DNA of 53,436 nucleotides from Shewanella morhuae (GCF_900156405.1 NZ_FTNN01000021.1:1-53436), one strand, 5' to 3'. Counted from the first letter of the stretch, positions 33,512-42,824 are shown. The notes: generated by a model not told the origin, from the letters alone. Numbers and translations: made by a program.

Positions 33512-34297
33512 TTAAGCCGTTCTATTATGAGGTTGGGGTTTAATGAATGGCATACTTCTGACCACACTGGGCAATTTCGACGCCTGAGGTCGTAGAAAAA
33601 AAGCATAATAGAGCAAGCTAGACGACGTCCACGCAATGGCTAAACTCCACAGATCATGAGTTAAAAAATGCGCGCCCCGCAGCTCTTGAGCAATGCCAAA
33701 AGCCAGCCCTAAGATCATGCCAAACGCTAATCCGAATTTAGCTAAACTTGGACGATATTCCTTAAATACATAAAATAAAGCGACCCAAGCAAAGCCACCA
33801 CTGGTATGGCCGCCAGGGAAGCATTGACCAAACTCGGCACCCTCGGGTAAACGCGCAAATAAGGATGAATGCAGCATACTGCCACCAAACTCGACCACAT
33901 CCCACGGGCAGGTCATATGGGTCACGCTTTTACCTATTCGCACTAATAGCACGCTGGCTAGCACACTACAGAAAAGAAAAATCAGCCCCTTACGGTACAG
34001 TTTTACTGTGTCATTACGAAAACTCATGGCAATCGCGATAACAACACTCAGCGCCAGTAAAATAACAAAATAATGCCCCGCAACATGTAGCACCCCCTCA
34101 GTAAGCCAATGCCCCCTCAAAGGCCAAGAGTTCACACCGCCTTGCCAATGAAATAGCTCACTGGCTAATCTCATGTCCGTGTGCGTCCATTCAAGTACCC
34201 CAATAATGGCGGCAAAAAAGCACAGTGGTAGCAATAAATGCCCTTTAGCAAAACTAAAAAATGTCACACTGACATTATGTGGTGTCGTGGTATGCAC
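33512..34297 (-). CDS. PAP2-family membrane phosphatase
   Basis: The 261-residue protein has about six membrane helices and the PAP2 (phosphatidic acid phosphatase 2) pattern. Motif 1 is K123 followed by CPW at 130-132 (instead of the classical Arg-Pro), motif 2 is PGGHTSGG (161-168, His164), and motif 3 is LRGAHFLTHDLW (206-217). This variant set occurs in lipid A or undecaprenyl-pyrophosphate-type phosphatases; the substrate cannot be fixed. The start is GTG at 34297 with GGGA upstream. Monocistronic. Confidence 0.85.
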   Translation of the reverse strand: MHTTTPHNVSVTFFSFAKGHLLLPLCFFAAIIGVLEWTHTDMRLASELFHWQGGVNSWPLRGHWLTEGVLHVAGHYFVILLALSVVIAIAMSFRNDTVKLYRKGLIFLFCSVLASVLLVRIGKSVTHMTCPWDVVEFGGSMLHSSLFARLPEGAEFGQCFPGGHTSGGFAWVALFYVFKEYRPSLAKFGLAFGMILGLAFGIAQELRGAHFLTHDLWSLAIAWTSSSLLYYAFFLRPQASKLPSVVRSMPFIKPQPHNRTA

Positions 34298-34428
34298 TCA
34301 TCTATCCCATCGCCAGAATTTCAGCTCAGAATAAAGATGAATTCTTATCAAAAACTTAAGCCATTAAAAAGCCAAGGGGATAAATAAAGCTGAAGATATG
34401 GCTCAAATATAATCGGGTTGTACCAACA

Positions 34429-35118
34429 CTAAGCCGTCAGTACAAGGTTGGTCACAATCGCAACTGCAACGGACATAAAAATCACGCCAATCACTACGTC
34501 AATGGTCGGCGTAAGACGCTGTAATTTCAGTTGCACCTGCGCCTTTGACAACATAACGGCCAGCAGTCCGAACCAAGCCAATGACAATACAAATAGCAAC
34601 ACAGCGGATACCAGTTTAGTGCTCGCGGTAACATCGGGCGTGATGAGTGCTGAAAATAGCGTTAAAAAGAACACCAGTGCCTTGGGATTTAATAAATTAG
34701 TATACAACCCCGTTAAAAAACCTTGTCGTTGAGACATAGGTATCACACGTTTTTTTGATACGTTATCCACGCTCGTTTCTTGCACATTGTCATTAGCTTC
34801 ATCAACACTGGTAAGGGGTTTACGCCACATCGCCATGCCAGAACGCAGGGCAGAAAAACCCATCCAAGCTAAGTAAGAAGCGCCGGCGATTTGCACCACT
34901 AAGTATAAAATATGCGAGCTTTTAATCACTAAGCTCACGCCCGTTAGACTTAAAATCGTATGAGCCAAAATTGCTACTGAAATTCCCGCTGCTGCGGCCA
35001 ATGCGGTATTTCTACGTTGCTGGGTGGCTATTTTGACCATAATGGCGAAATCAGGCCCAGGGCTAATCAAGGCGACGGTATGAATGACACCCAAAGTCAG
35101 TAATAAAGATAAATCCAT
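34429..35118 (-). CDS. LysE/RhtB-family amino-acid exporter
   Basis: The 229-residue protein has about six membrane helices. The N-terminal GVIHTVALISPGPDFAIMVKIATQQRRNTALAAAAGI is the family signature, and NLLNPKALVFFLTLFSALI near residue 150 is also conserved. A hydrophilic loop (about 100-125) separates the halves. The exported substrate is not predictable. It follows the AraC-type regulator gene by 112 bp on the same strand, so they are probably functionally paired. Confidence 0.9.
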   Translation of the reverse strand: MDLSLLLTLGVIHTVALISPGPDFAIMVKIATQQRRNTALAAAAGISVAILAHTILSLTGVSLVIKSSHILYLVVQIAGASYLAWMGFSALRSGMAMWRKPLTSVDEANDNVQETSVDNVSKKRVIPMSQRQGFLTGLYTNLLNPKALVFFLTLFSALITPDVTASTKLVSAVLLFVLSLAWFGLLAVMLSKAQVQLKLQRLTPTIDVVIGVIFMSVAVAIVTNLVLTA

Positions 35119-35230
35119 GGGTAATACGACTCCGTACTAATGTGGTTAATAAGCGATTGAAAGATCAGTATTGCCCTTTAATCGAGGGCTGAATTGTAAT
35201 AAATTGCATCAGTTGAAAATACCGATGGTG

Positions 35231-36061
35231 TTAAAGCATACGACGCTGAAACTGCACTGGCGAAAGTAAAAAGGCGTGTTTAAAAGCCTTGTTAAGATGA
35301 CTTTGATCGAAAAAGCCCAACTGCTGCGCCACATCGGCCACTAGCGCACCAGCGCTAAGGGACTTTTTAGCCAACTCCAATCTTACTCGTTTTAAATATG
35401 CGTGGGGTGTCATACCGGTGGCTTGTTTAAACTGACGTAAAAACTGAAACTTACTTAAATTGACTTCACAGGCAAGCGTCGCAAGTTGAGTATTCTGCCA
35501 AGGTTCATCGTAAATACGCTGTTTAATTACATTCAGCTGTAATGACGATAAACCTTGTGGTGGAGTCGACTTTATCGCTTGAGCGGGATACCGTTGAAGT
35601 AATAAATTCAAAAAATAGAGTAGATGGGACTCGCTAGCCAGTTCAGAGAATTGGCCTTGAATAAGTTGCTCATGTAATTGGGTAAAATAGCGAGATAAGC
35701 GAGCATCCTCAACCATAGGCGCGGAGAAAAAATGCTCATTAATGCCCAGCTCTTGGCTGATTTCATTCATATATGCCACCGGAATAGACATCACTTTAAC
35801 GCTATATCCATCTGCATAGCAGCTTTGACCATCATGGGTTTCATCAGGATTAAGCGTCGAGAGACTCTGCTGTCCAAGCTGATAACTACTGCCCTTATTC
35901 ACAAACTGCTGCGCACCTTGGGTGACCACGCCTAAGTGGTAATCCAGATGCACATGTTTATCAAAACTAAAATGAGTGAATTTTGCCTGACTCAGTTCTA
36001 TGCCTGATAAGCTAGGGTGGCGCCAATAATTAATGTTTTCAATGGGTGTTGCTGTACTCAT
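35231..36061 (-). CDS. AraC-family transcriptional regulator
   Basis: The 276-residue regulator has an N-terminal cupin-type AraC_binding domain (about 15-160; HLDYHLGVVTQGAQQF, LNPDETHDGQS) and a C-terminal double helix-turn-helix (about 175-276) with LSKFQFLRQFKQATGMTPHAYLKRVRLELAKKSL and the closing VAQQLGFFDQSHLNKAFKHAF. Regulators of this subgroup are often next to LysE exporters, as here. Likely a ligand-responsive activator of that gene; the ligand is unknown. Confidence 0.9.
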   Translation of the reverse strand: MSTATPIENINYWRHPSLSGIELSQAKFTHFSFDKHVHLDYHLGVVTQGAQQFVNKGSSYQLGQQSLSTLNPDETHDGQSCYADGYSVKVMSIPVAYMNEISQELGINEHFFSAPMVEDARLSRYFTQLHEQLIQGQFSELASESHLLYFLNLLLQRYPAQAIKSTPPQGLSSLQLNVIKQRIYDEPWQNTQLATLACEVNLSKFQFLRQFKQATGMTPHAYLKRVRLELAKKSLSAGALVADVAQQLGFFDQSHLNKAFKHAFLLSPVQFQRRML

Positions 36062-36227
36062 CGCTCGCGGCTATTACCTATAACATCAGTTGCAAAACTG
36101 GGAAAACTCAAATCCACTAGGGTTCATTCTAGCCTTCATCGTCAGCGCGGGAATAGTAAATTATTGCAGCCACATGGTTTGATGGGATGTGCGCATGAAT
36201 GGGTGTTCACATTAGCGCCGAATAAAA

Positions 36228-36253
36228 GCAAAAACGCCCAACTCTGTGGGCGC
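36228..36253 (-). terminator. terminator after the His-tailed periplasmic protein gene
   Basis: On the minus strand CGCCCA-CAGAGT-TGGGCG is followed by TTTTTG. It lies about 75 bases beyond the stop at 36330. Confidence 0.7.
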
Positions 36254-36329
36254 TTATAAATGCGGACTGGCTTACGTTATAAGTGCTACTCAGCGCTAAG
36301 CTCGTCAGTATCACTTACACTTATGCGGA

Positions 36330-37058
36330 TTAGTGCGAATGGCTGCCGTGTCCGCCCTGAGCTTCAATCGATTGGCCTTCACTGTTGTAAAAACCGCTAC
36401 CGCCATGTTCAATAAAGCCTTGGTTGATCATCTTAGCGATAAAAGGATCCGACTCACTGTCGCCAACATCGGCAAAATCAATATCTTGATAATCTTGGGT
36501 TAATACCACAAAAGCATCGCTATTAAATGGCTCTACGCCCACCAGCTTGTAGGCTAGATTAGGTTGAGATTGACCTAAGATAAACTCAGCGGGCAGGCTG
36601 ATTGCATCAATCCAAACAAGCTCACTCTCTAAGCCGTTAACCTTACCTTCAAAGCCTTGAGTCGCAAAACACGCCTCTTGCTTAGATTGTGTCTTGGTCA
36701 TGTGAGTCGGCAATGCTGGCGATACTACATGGTACAACTGGTCGCGATCGTGCTGAATGTTCAGTGCGCGCAAATCACCTTTGCGGTAAGTCACAGAACG
36801 TTTTTCAGCGGGGAAATAACGCACGTACTCGCCATTGCTCGACCATTCTTCAAATGTTGATCCATCACGCTGAATAATAAAGTCTTGTCCATTACGGATG
36901 AGGGTCATTTGCCATTGCTGGCCCTTGCCATTGGTCACTTGATATTGAGCCTTTAAATGCTCGGCTTGTAGCGTTGGACACTGAGCCTCTTGCGCTGCCA
37001 TAGCAACATTTGGCAGAACTAAGCAGGATAACATTAGAGCCAATAGACGGTTTTTCAT
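36330..37058 (-). CDS. periplasmic protein of unknown function with His-rich C-terminus
   Basis: With the ATG at 37058 (GAGAAG upstream) the protein has 242 residues and a signal peptide (MKNRLLALMLSCLVLPNVAMA). I do not recognise a family. There are two Cys in the mature part (in AQCPTL near residue 27 and EACFATQ near 131), likely a disulfide. The N-terminal part has a LolA-like look (WQMTLIRNGQDFIIQRDG, GEYVRYFPAEKRSVTYR). The last eight residues are Gly-His-rich (GGHGSHSH), fit for zinc or another metal. It follows two alkaline phosphatase genes on the same strand, which need zinc, so a supply role is conceivable but unproven. Confidence 0.75.
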   Translation of the reverse strand: MKNRLLALMLSCLVLPNVAMAAQEAQCPTLQAEHLKAQYQVTNGKGQQWQMTLIRNGQDFIIQRDGSTFEEWSSNGEYVRYFPAEKRSVTYRKGDLRALNIQHDRDQLYHVVSPALPTHMTKTQSKQEACFATQGFEGKVNGLESELVWIDAISLPAEFILGQSQPNLAYKLVGVEPFNSDAFVVLTQDYQDIDFADVGDSESDPFIAKMINQGFIEHGGSGFYNSEGQSIEAQGGHGSHSH

Positions 37059-37137
37059 TAGACTTCTCACTTGCTGAACAGGGTCAACACTTAAGCTTTG
37101 GTAAACGCTTTAGTATGTTAAATCGTTAGGCTAAAGG

Positions 37138-37165
37138 CCGATGGATGACGTATGCCATCCATCGG
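37138..37165. terminator. hairpin between phoA2 and the His-tailed gene
   Basis: CCGATGGATG and CATCCATCGG form a perfect 10-bp stem around an 8-base loop. There is no T-run on the minus strand, so it may attenuate or stabilise rather than fully terminate. Confidence 0.55.
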
Positions 37166-37189
37166 CACTGCTTTTACTTAACTATTTCT

Positions 37190-37241
37190 GCACTATGTCT
37201 TACTTCACTATTTCTTAGTGCACTATTTCTTACTTCACTAT
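37190..37241. repeat. short tandem repeat, period 30
   Basis: A 22-base unit beginning GCACTAT and ending CTTCACTAT occurs at 37190-37211 and 37220-37241 with one mismatch; a partial, more diverged copy lies at about 37173-37189. It is located just after the phoA2 stop codon. Confidence 0.6.
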
Positions 37242-37259
37242 GCAGAGACTAAGCGGGTC

Positions 37260-38900
37260 TTACTTAACGGCAGCCGCTTCATCAGCTTTAGCCACTAAAT
37301 TTGCCGCGCGGTTCATCACGTGGAAAATGTGGTTCTGCTCAACCGTACCTTGGATAAGATCCGAACTTGGGCCGCGGGCGAAAATCGCTACATCTTCCCC
37401 AGCATGGGTCTCATCGCTTAATGGCACTAGGGCTTCTTGGTGGAATCCGGCACTTTGGGTATCAACAAAGTTCAAGTCCTTACGACCAGCGTCCACTGGG
37501 AAGTTGTAACGCTCATCGCCACCTGTTGCTAATGACGCATAGCCCATGCCGTTAGCGTAACCGACTGTGGTATATGGCAAACCGTTAGCATCGGTAGAGT
37601 TAGTCACTTCAGCAACGCCGTTGGCGTCGTTAGACTTCACTAGACCTAGGATAGGGTTACCGCGAGTTGGATAACCTGCGATGGTAAACACATGGCTGTG
37701 ATCCGCTGTAACCATTAACAAGGTATCGTTTGCCGAGGTTTTTTCCATCGCCACACGCACAGCTTCAGACAATGCCACTGTGTCATACAGCGCACGCGCC
37801 GCATTACCTGCATGGTGAGCGTGGTCGATACGGCCAGCTTCAACAATCAGCACGAAGCCTTTTGAGTTTTTCTTCAGAATATCAATCGACTTAGCCGTCA
37901 TTTCCGCCAGTGATGGCTCGCCAGTCACGCCGGCTTCTTTACGATCGTAGTCGTATTCCATGTGCGATGAGTTGAATAGGCCAAGCAAATGATCTGTGCT
38001 TGCCGCATCCACACTGAGGAAACCGTCCCTGTCTTGCACGTAAGCGGCGTTAGTGTATTTGTTCATCCACTCAGCAGTGAGGTCACGACCGTCGTTACGC
38101 TTACCCGCTTTACCTTCTGGATCAACGGTCGTCTTAGGAATAAAGGCGCGGCGACCGCCACCCATCATCACGTTAAGACCGCTGCCGTAGTTAAAGTCGA
38201 GCATTTGCGCGGCGATATCTTTACAGCCGTTAGTCACAGCTTCTGCAGGTAGGTTTGAATCTGCTTCCCAATCACGTTCTGGCACATGGGCGTAAGTCGC
38301 CGCTGGAGTTGCGTGGGTTAAACGCGCAGTCGTTACCACGCCCGTTGCCATTCCCGCCATTGCGGCAAGCTCAAGTGATGTCACAAGATTTTGATCTTTA
38401 GTCGAAGCACAGTTAGCGCGTACTACGCCTTCAGCTTGTGAAATCACGCCCACGTCAGTTTTTACACCTGTCATCATCGCCGACATAGTGCCTGCAGAAT
38501 CTGGCGTTTGGCCGTCAACGTTATAGGTTTTAGAAAGACCCACATAAGGCAGAGTTTCGAAAGATAACGAGTTTTCTTCACCTGTTTTGCCTTTTAGCTG
38601 GCCTTCTAAAATACGTGCGGCAGTAATGGTTGATACGCCCATACCGTCACCCACAAACAGGATCACGTTTTTAGCGGCGCCAACATCATTGTTAACCGTT
38701 AAGCCTTCTGCTTTGGTCACGCGAGCTTGTGCATCGATATACCACTGGTTAACAGCAGTCCAATCTTTACCGTTGCTACCGTTCGCCCCATTTGATCCAT
38801 TGCTACCCGGTGTTCCCGCGGTACCGTTATCACCATCGCTACCGCATGCGGCTAAACCCAGCATGGCTGAAATCGCGACTACTAGTAATTTCTTATTCAT
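37260..38900 (-). CDS. alkaline phosphatase, lipoprotein with Gly-X-Y tether
   Basis: PhoA-type phosphomonoesterase of 546 residues. The ATG at 38900 has GGAG at 7-base spacing; an upstream 20-codon extension overlaps the previous gene and lacks one. The signal ends in a lipobox LAAC with Cys19, followed at once by nine Gly-X-Y triplets (20-46), which look like a collagen-like stalk. The catalytic domain shows ILFVGDGMG, the nucleophile Ser in PDSAGTM, RLTHATPAATYAH, LIVEAGRIDHAHHAGN and TADHSHVFTIAGYP, then ETHAGEDVAIFARGP with the last metal His. It should be anchored in a membrane facing periplasm or medium. It lies 40 bp after the paralogue. Confidence 0.92.
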   Translation of the reverse strand: MNKKLLVVAISAMLGLAACGSDGDNGTAGTPGSNGSNGANGSNGKDWTAVNQWYIDAQARVTKAEGLTVNNDVGAAKNVILFVGDGMGVSTITAARILEGQLKGKTGEENSLSFETLPYVGLSKTYNVDGQTPDSAGTMSAMMTGVKTDVGVISQAEGVVRANCASTKDQNLVTSLELAAMAGMATGVVTTARLTHATPAATYAHVPERDWEADSNLPAEAVTNGCKDIAAQMLDFNYGSGLNVMMGGGRRAFIPKTTVDPEGKAGKRNDGRDLTAEWMNKYTNAAYVQDRDGFLSVDAASTDHLLGLFNSSHMEYDYDRKEAGVTGEPSLAEMTAKSIDILKKNSKGFVLIVEAGRIDHAHHAGNAARALYDTVALSEAVRVAMEKTSANDTLLMVTADHSHVFTIAGYPTRGNPILGLVKSNDANGVAEVTNSTDANGLPYTTVGYANGMGYASLATGGDERYNFPVDAGRKDLNFVDTQSAGFHQEALVPLSDETHAGEDVAIFARGPSSDLIQGTVEQNHIFHVMNRAANLVAKADEAAAVK

Positions 38901-38940
38901 TTTTTGCTCCAAAAGTGAGGACTCAGTAACTAATGAGTGA

Positions 38941-40437
38941 TTAGTACTTAGTGCCGCCAAGCTGCTGCGCTTGGTTGATAATGTGGAAGATCACGTTCTG
39001 CTCAATCACGCCCTGAACCAGATTTGCACCTGGACCTCTGGCATGTAAGCTGATGTCTTCACCGGCGTGAGTCTCACTTTCCATTGGGATAAGCGCTTGT
39101 TGCATAAAATCTTTATCTTGTGTATCGACTGAGGTTAAGTCGTCACGCACACCCACCACAGCACCTGGGCCGTTGGTATAAGCCAGCGTGGTGTAAGGCT
39201 TGTTGTCATTCGCCGTCGCTAATGTGCCATCGACGTTATGCACTAAACCTAAGATAGGGTTACCGCGTTTTGGGTAGCCTGCGATAGTGAACACATGGCT
39301 GTGATCCGCTGTTACCATGATCAAGGTATCATCGCTGCTCGTTGCATCCATTGCCGCTTTCACTGCATTAGATAATTCAACCGCATCGGTCAACGCGCGG
39401 CTCGCATTGCCCGCATGGTGACCGTGGTCGATACGGCCAGATTCAACGATCAGCAAGTAGCCTTTGTCGTTCTTCTTCAAAATATCGAGGGATTTAGCGG
39501 TCATTTCAGTTAGTGATGGCTCACCACCGACGTCATCAGCGCGGTCTGCTTCGTATTCCATGTGTGATGGATTGAATAGGCCGAGTAAATGATCTGTGTT
39601 GGCAGCATCAATGGCGTCGAAGCCTTTTTTGTCCCACACATAAGCAGATTTGCTGAAATTATCGACCCAAGCTTTAGTTAAGTCTTTACCGTCTTTACGT
39701 TTACCGGCTTTGTTCTCGCCATCTTTCACTGTTGTGGGTAGAAAGTAGCTACGGCCGCCACCTAATGCCACAGTTAACGAATTAGCTTCATCGCGCATCA
39801 CCAATTGGCTTGCGATGTCGGTACAACCGTTCGCAACCGCTTCGGCAGGTAAGTTGAAATCGCCTTCCCAATCGCGCTCAGGGGTTTTGGCATAGGTTGC
39901 CGCTGGCGTGGCGTGCGTTAAACGCGCCGTAGTGACTATGCCTGTTGATAATCCTTTGGCATTAGCAAGGTCGACCAGAGAAACAAGTTCATTGCCTTTT
40001 GAAGACAAACAGTTACCACGTAAGCTGGTATCTGAAATAGAGATAATACCCGCCTTGGTTTTAACGCCTGTCGCCATGGCCGTCATAGTGCCCGCAGAAT
40101 CTGGCGTTTGTTGGTTAGTGTTATAGGTTTTCACTAACGCCGTGTGGGGGAACTGTTCGAAACTTAAGAAGTTTTCTTCGCCGCCTTGGTTGTCAGCTTT
40201 ATCCTGCCCTTGCAGAATACGGGCTGCCGTTAGCGTCGAAATACTCATGCCGTCACCGACAAATAAAATCACATTTTTAGCGGTTTTTTTAGTGTCGACT
40301 TGGGCTTTAGCCACCACGTTTGCCGCACTGTCTTTAAACCACTGGCTGTCTGTTTGTGTTGCGGGCAGGACTGCAGCATGGGCTACAACCGTCATTAAGC
40401 TGCAGGAGATAGCTGCAGCGATCCGTTTAATATTCAT
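38941..40437 (-). CDS. phoA: periplasmic alkaline phosphatase
   Basis: Alkaline phosphatase of about 498 residues that hydrolyses phosphate monoesters with two Zn and one Mg. The signal peptide (MNIKRIAAAISCSLMTVVAHA) lacks a lipobox, so the enzyme is soluble. Key motifs are ILFVGDGMSIST, the nucleophile Ser in PDSAGTM, RLTHATPAATYAK, LIVESGRIDHGHHAGNAS, TADHSHVFT and ETHAGEDISLHARGPG. It is about 60 percent identical by eye with the next gene, so they are tandem duplicates. The start at 40437 has GGTGA upstream; starts 3 or 4 codons earlier are possible. Confidence 0.93.
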   Translation of the reverse strand: MNIKRIAAAISCSLMTVVAHAAVLPATQTDSQWFKDSAANVVAKAQVDTKKTAKNVILFVGDGMSISTLTAARILQGQDKADNQGGEENFLSFEQFPHTALVKTYNTNQQTPDSAGTMTAMATGVKTKAGIISISDTSLRGNCLSSKGNELVSLVDLANAKGLSTGIVTTARLTHATPAATYAKTPERDWEGDFNLPAEAVANGCTDIASQLVMRDEANSLTVALGGGRSYFLPTTVKDGENKAGKRKDGKDLTKAWVDNFSKSAYVWDKKGFDAIDAANTDHLLGLFNPSHMEYEADRADDVGGEPSLTEMTAKSLDILKKNDKGYLLIVESGRIDHGHHAGNASRALTDAVELSNAVKAAMDATSSDDTLIMVTADHSHVFTIAGYPKRGNPILGLVHNVDGTLATANDNKPYTTLAYTNGPGAVVGVRDDLTSVDTQDKDFMQQALIPMESETHAGEDISLHARGPGANLVQGVIEQNVIFHIINQAQQLGGTKY

Positions 40438-40644
40438 CACGTTCATCACCGATTTATTATTGAGTGTATGAGGGTATTCCCTGTAGAGGCGACACGATTT
40501 TCAGGCATTTATGTGACGAATAGGCGTGATTTGGATGGCGGTTTTATTGCAACTAAGTGTCAGATTTATTTCAACTAACAATATGCCAGACGTTAAGTTT
40601 GACCACCAACATGGTGGCCAAACTTAGCAAAGGAAGGGGTAATC

Positions 40645-42684
40645 TTAGAAATGGTAACTCACGCTCACTCTTACCATACGCGGCTCAACAGGATGATAAT
40701 GCTGATCTTCAACGCCTTCGGCAGCTTCACCGGGTAGGCGTGAGGCATAGAAGTAATCTATGTCGTGATCTTTACTATCGAACACATTGAGCAGCTCAAG
40801 CTTAGTGTCGAAGCGGCGGAACTCGTATCCTAGCGCGAGGTTAACTAATGTGGTCGCATCGGCCTTGTGATCATTGAAACTGTCGAGCACCCGCTCGCCA
40901 AGGTGGCGCACGCGTACACTCGAATACAGGCCATCGCCGTCGGGTCGATAGGTGATGCCCGCACTGGCAACAAAAGGAACCGCGCCATCGATATACTTGC
41001 CCTCTTCGATTTCATTTTCAGTGAATCTCGCATTGGTCCAAGCCAACTCCATATCGATACTGATGGCATCATTCAGCCAATAATAAGCCGTTAATTCAGC
41101 ACCATAACGTTCAGATGCGCGACTCGGTTCAGTGTTACCTGCATCGCCGACAAACACGAGTTCTGAGTCTAATTGCAGATACCAAAGCGCGGCGGAGAAA
41201 TTGATAAAGTCCCTATCATAATATTTCACCCCAAATTCGCCGCCATTGGAGCGCACGAGCAGATCGACTTTCTCGACCTCATCGCCACTCACGGGATCGA
41301 CGTTAATGGTCGCACCACGGGCATCATTCGAATGTAGCCCTTGGCCTGCATTTACATATAACTCAAGATTATCGCTCCACAAATAGGAAGCGCCCGCCTT
41401 AAGGCTGAACATACCATCGGACGCATCGCCACTGTTCAGTGGATTATCACTGTCGACCTGCACATCAAAATAGTCGTAACGCAGCCCAAGGTTGAAGCGC
41501 CATTGCTCTGCGGGCAGCCACTCCACCTTGCCAAATATGCCGCTCGACAACTCTTGCACTTCATCAAGCCTGACCGTATTCAACCTTTGTCGCGCCTTAG
41601 TGTTATACAAACCCACTGCGCCAATATCGTCATAACGTACATCGCCGCCCACACTGTAATTCAGTTGAGTGCCGCCAAGGTAAGTCTGCCAGTCGCGTTT
41701 CAGATCGCCACCCCAAAGCGTACGCTCATCGACTTGTTCAAACTCATCGCCATTAACGGGGTCGTTTAAGAAGTAGGTAAAATTAGAGAATAAATTCATG
41801 GTCGAGCGAATGGCATACACATTTCCCTGCCAATCGCCCGCATCGTAATTGGCTGACACGCTATAGCGGCTTGAATCACCGCCGACGTCTTTATCTAACG
41901 AGCCGTAAAAATCGATTAATCCAGAATCTACCGCGCGGGCGGGGATCTGATCCGCCGAATTCCAGCTGTTGTCATAGGCCATCATAGTGACGCTTAAGTC
42001 ACCCTCACCGAGCCGAGTTAAATAACGCGCCACCAAACTGACTTTACTCACATCCTCATCAATATCCGTCCACGGACCATCATAGGCTTGTACCTCACCG
42101 CCAAGAATAAACCGCCCCATATCAGTGTTTAACTCCTGCGTCGCCACCAGCCGCTGGTAACCATATTCCCCCAAAGTCACACCCACTTGGTTGTGGGGTA
42201 ATTGTTCCGCCAGCAGCAATTGGGCGGCACCCGCACCGGAAAAATCGGCCACCTCAGGATAATAAGCCCCTTTGGCATAGCGGATTTCACCCAAAAGTTC
42301 TGGGATCACAAAGTTAAGATCGGTGTAACCTTGGCCATGTCCATGGGTACGCATATTGACCGGCATACCGTCAACTTTGGTATTAAAATCGGTACCATGA
42401 TCCAAGTTAAAGCCGCGTAAGAAATACTGATTCGCCTTACCCGAACCACTGTGTTGAGTCACTATCATCCCGGGAACAAATTCTAAAATTTCTCCAGTAC
42501 GCAATAAAGGACGACTGGCGATTTCTGCCGCACCAACAATCCCCTCCGATGCGGATGTACTATGGCCTAAGGTATTAATTTGTCTGCCATGAACCTCAAG
42601 TCGTTCAATATTATCCGTAGCTGTTTCGGCAATAACGACACTTGATAAACCACAAAGTGGGAATAACCAGAAAACCAGTTTCAT
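40645..42684 (-). CDS. TonB-dependent outer membrane receptor
   Basis: The 679-residue protein has a signal peptide (MKLVFWLFPLCGLSSVVIA), a TonB-box-like ERLEVHGR near residue 27, a plug domain (about 40-150) with GEILEFVPGMIVTQHSGSGKANQYFLRGFNLDHGTDF and a 22-strand-type barrel ending VRVSVSYHF. The plug segment MRTHGHGQGYTDLNF is His-rich. Similar receptors in Shewanella and relatives are annotated only as TonB-dependent receptors; metal or a phosphorylated compound are possible substrates. GAGGA precedes the ATG. It lies 207 bp upstream of phoA on the same strand. Confidence 0.9.
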   Translation of the reverse strand: MKLVFWLFPLCGLSSVVIAETATDNIERLEVHGRQINTLGHSTSASEGIVGAAEIASRPLLRTGEILEFVPGMIVTQHSGSGKANQYFLRGFNLDHGTDFNTKVDGMPVNMRTHGHGQGYTDLNFVIPELLGEIRYAKGAYYPEVADFSGAGAAQLLLAEQLPHNQVGVTLGEYGYQRLVATQELNTDMGRFILGGEVQAYDGPWTDIDEDVSKVSLVARYLTRLGEGDLSVTMMAYDNSWNSADQIPARAVDSGLIDFYGSLDKDVGGDSSRYSVSANYDAGDWQGNVYAIRSTMNLFSNFTYFLNDPVNGDEFEQVDERTLWGGDLKRDWQTYLGGTQLNYSVGGDVRYDDIGAVGLYNTKARQRLNTVRLDEVQELSSGIFGKVEWLPAEQWRFNLGLRYDYFDVQVDSDNPLNSGDASDGMFSLKAGASYLWSDNLELYVNAGQGLHSNDARGATINVDPVSGDEVEKVDLLVRSNGGEFGVKYYDRDFINFSAALWYLQLDSELVFVGDAGNTEPSRASERYGAELTAYYWLNDAISIDMELAWTNARFTENEIEEGKYIDGAVPFVASAGITYRPDGDGLYSSVRVRHLGERVLDSFNDHKADATTLVNLALGYEFRRFDTKLELLNVFDSKDHDIDYFYASRLPGEAAEGVEDQHYHPVEPRMVRVSVSYHF

Positions 42685-42808
42685 CCTTTTATCCTCATAC
42701 TGATGATCAATGGTGCCGATTTAACCTGCTAATGGCAGCTAAAAAACAGATCTTGTTCAAACTCTGACGAACAAAAAATCAACAACAGACAGGAGAGTTC
42801 GCTTTCTT

Positions 42809-42824
42809 TGTGCGATATCGCACA
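42809..42824. promoter_or_regulatory. perfect 16-bp palindrome upstream of the TonB receptor
   Basis: TGTGCGATATCGCACA is fully self-complementary and lies 125 bp before the receptor ATG. It has the layout of a CRP/FNR-type site (TGTG-N8-CACA) with the A/T at the fifth positions replaced by C/G. A second small hairpin GGACA-AAA-TGTCC follows at about 42840. The remaining 42685-43093 shows no gene. Confidence 0.5.

Noticed and set aside
37989..38252. Long plus-strand frames opposite the phosphatases, rnr and the M1 peptidase
   Set aside because: They are antisense shadows of conserved genes, with no ribosome sites and no recognisable domains.
40438..40644. Pho box before phoA
   Set aside because: The best candidate (CTGACAC-N4-TTGCAAT on the minus strand) matches only about 9 of 14 consensus positions, too weak to call by eye.
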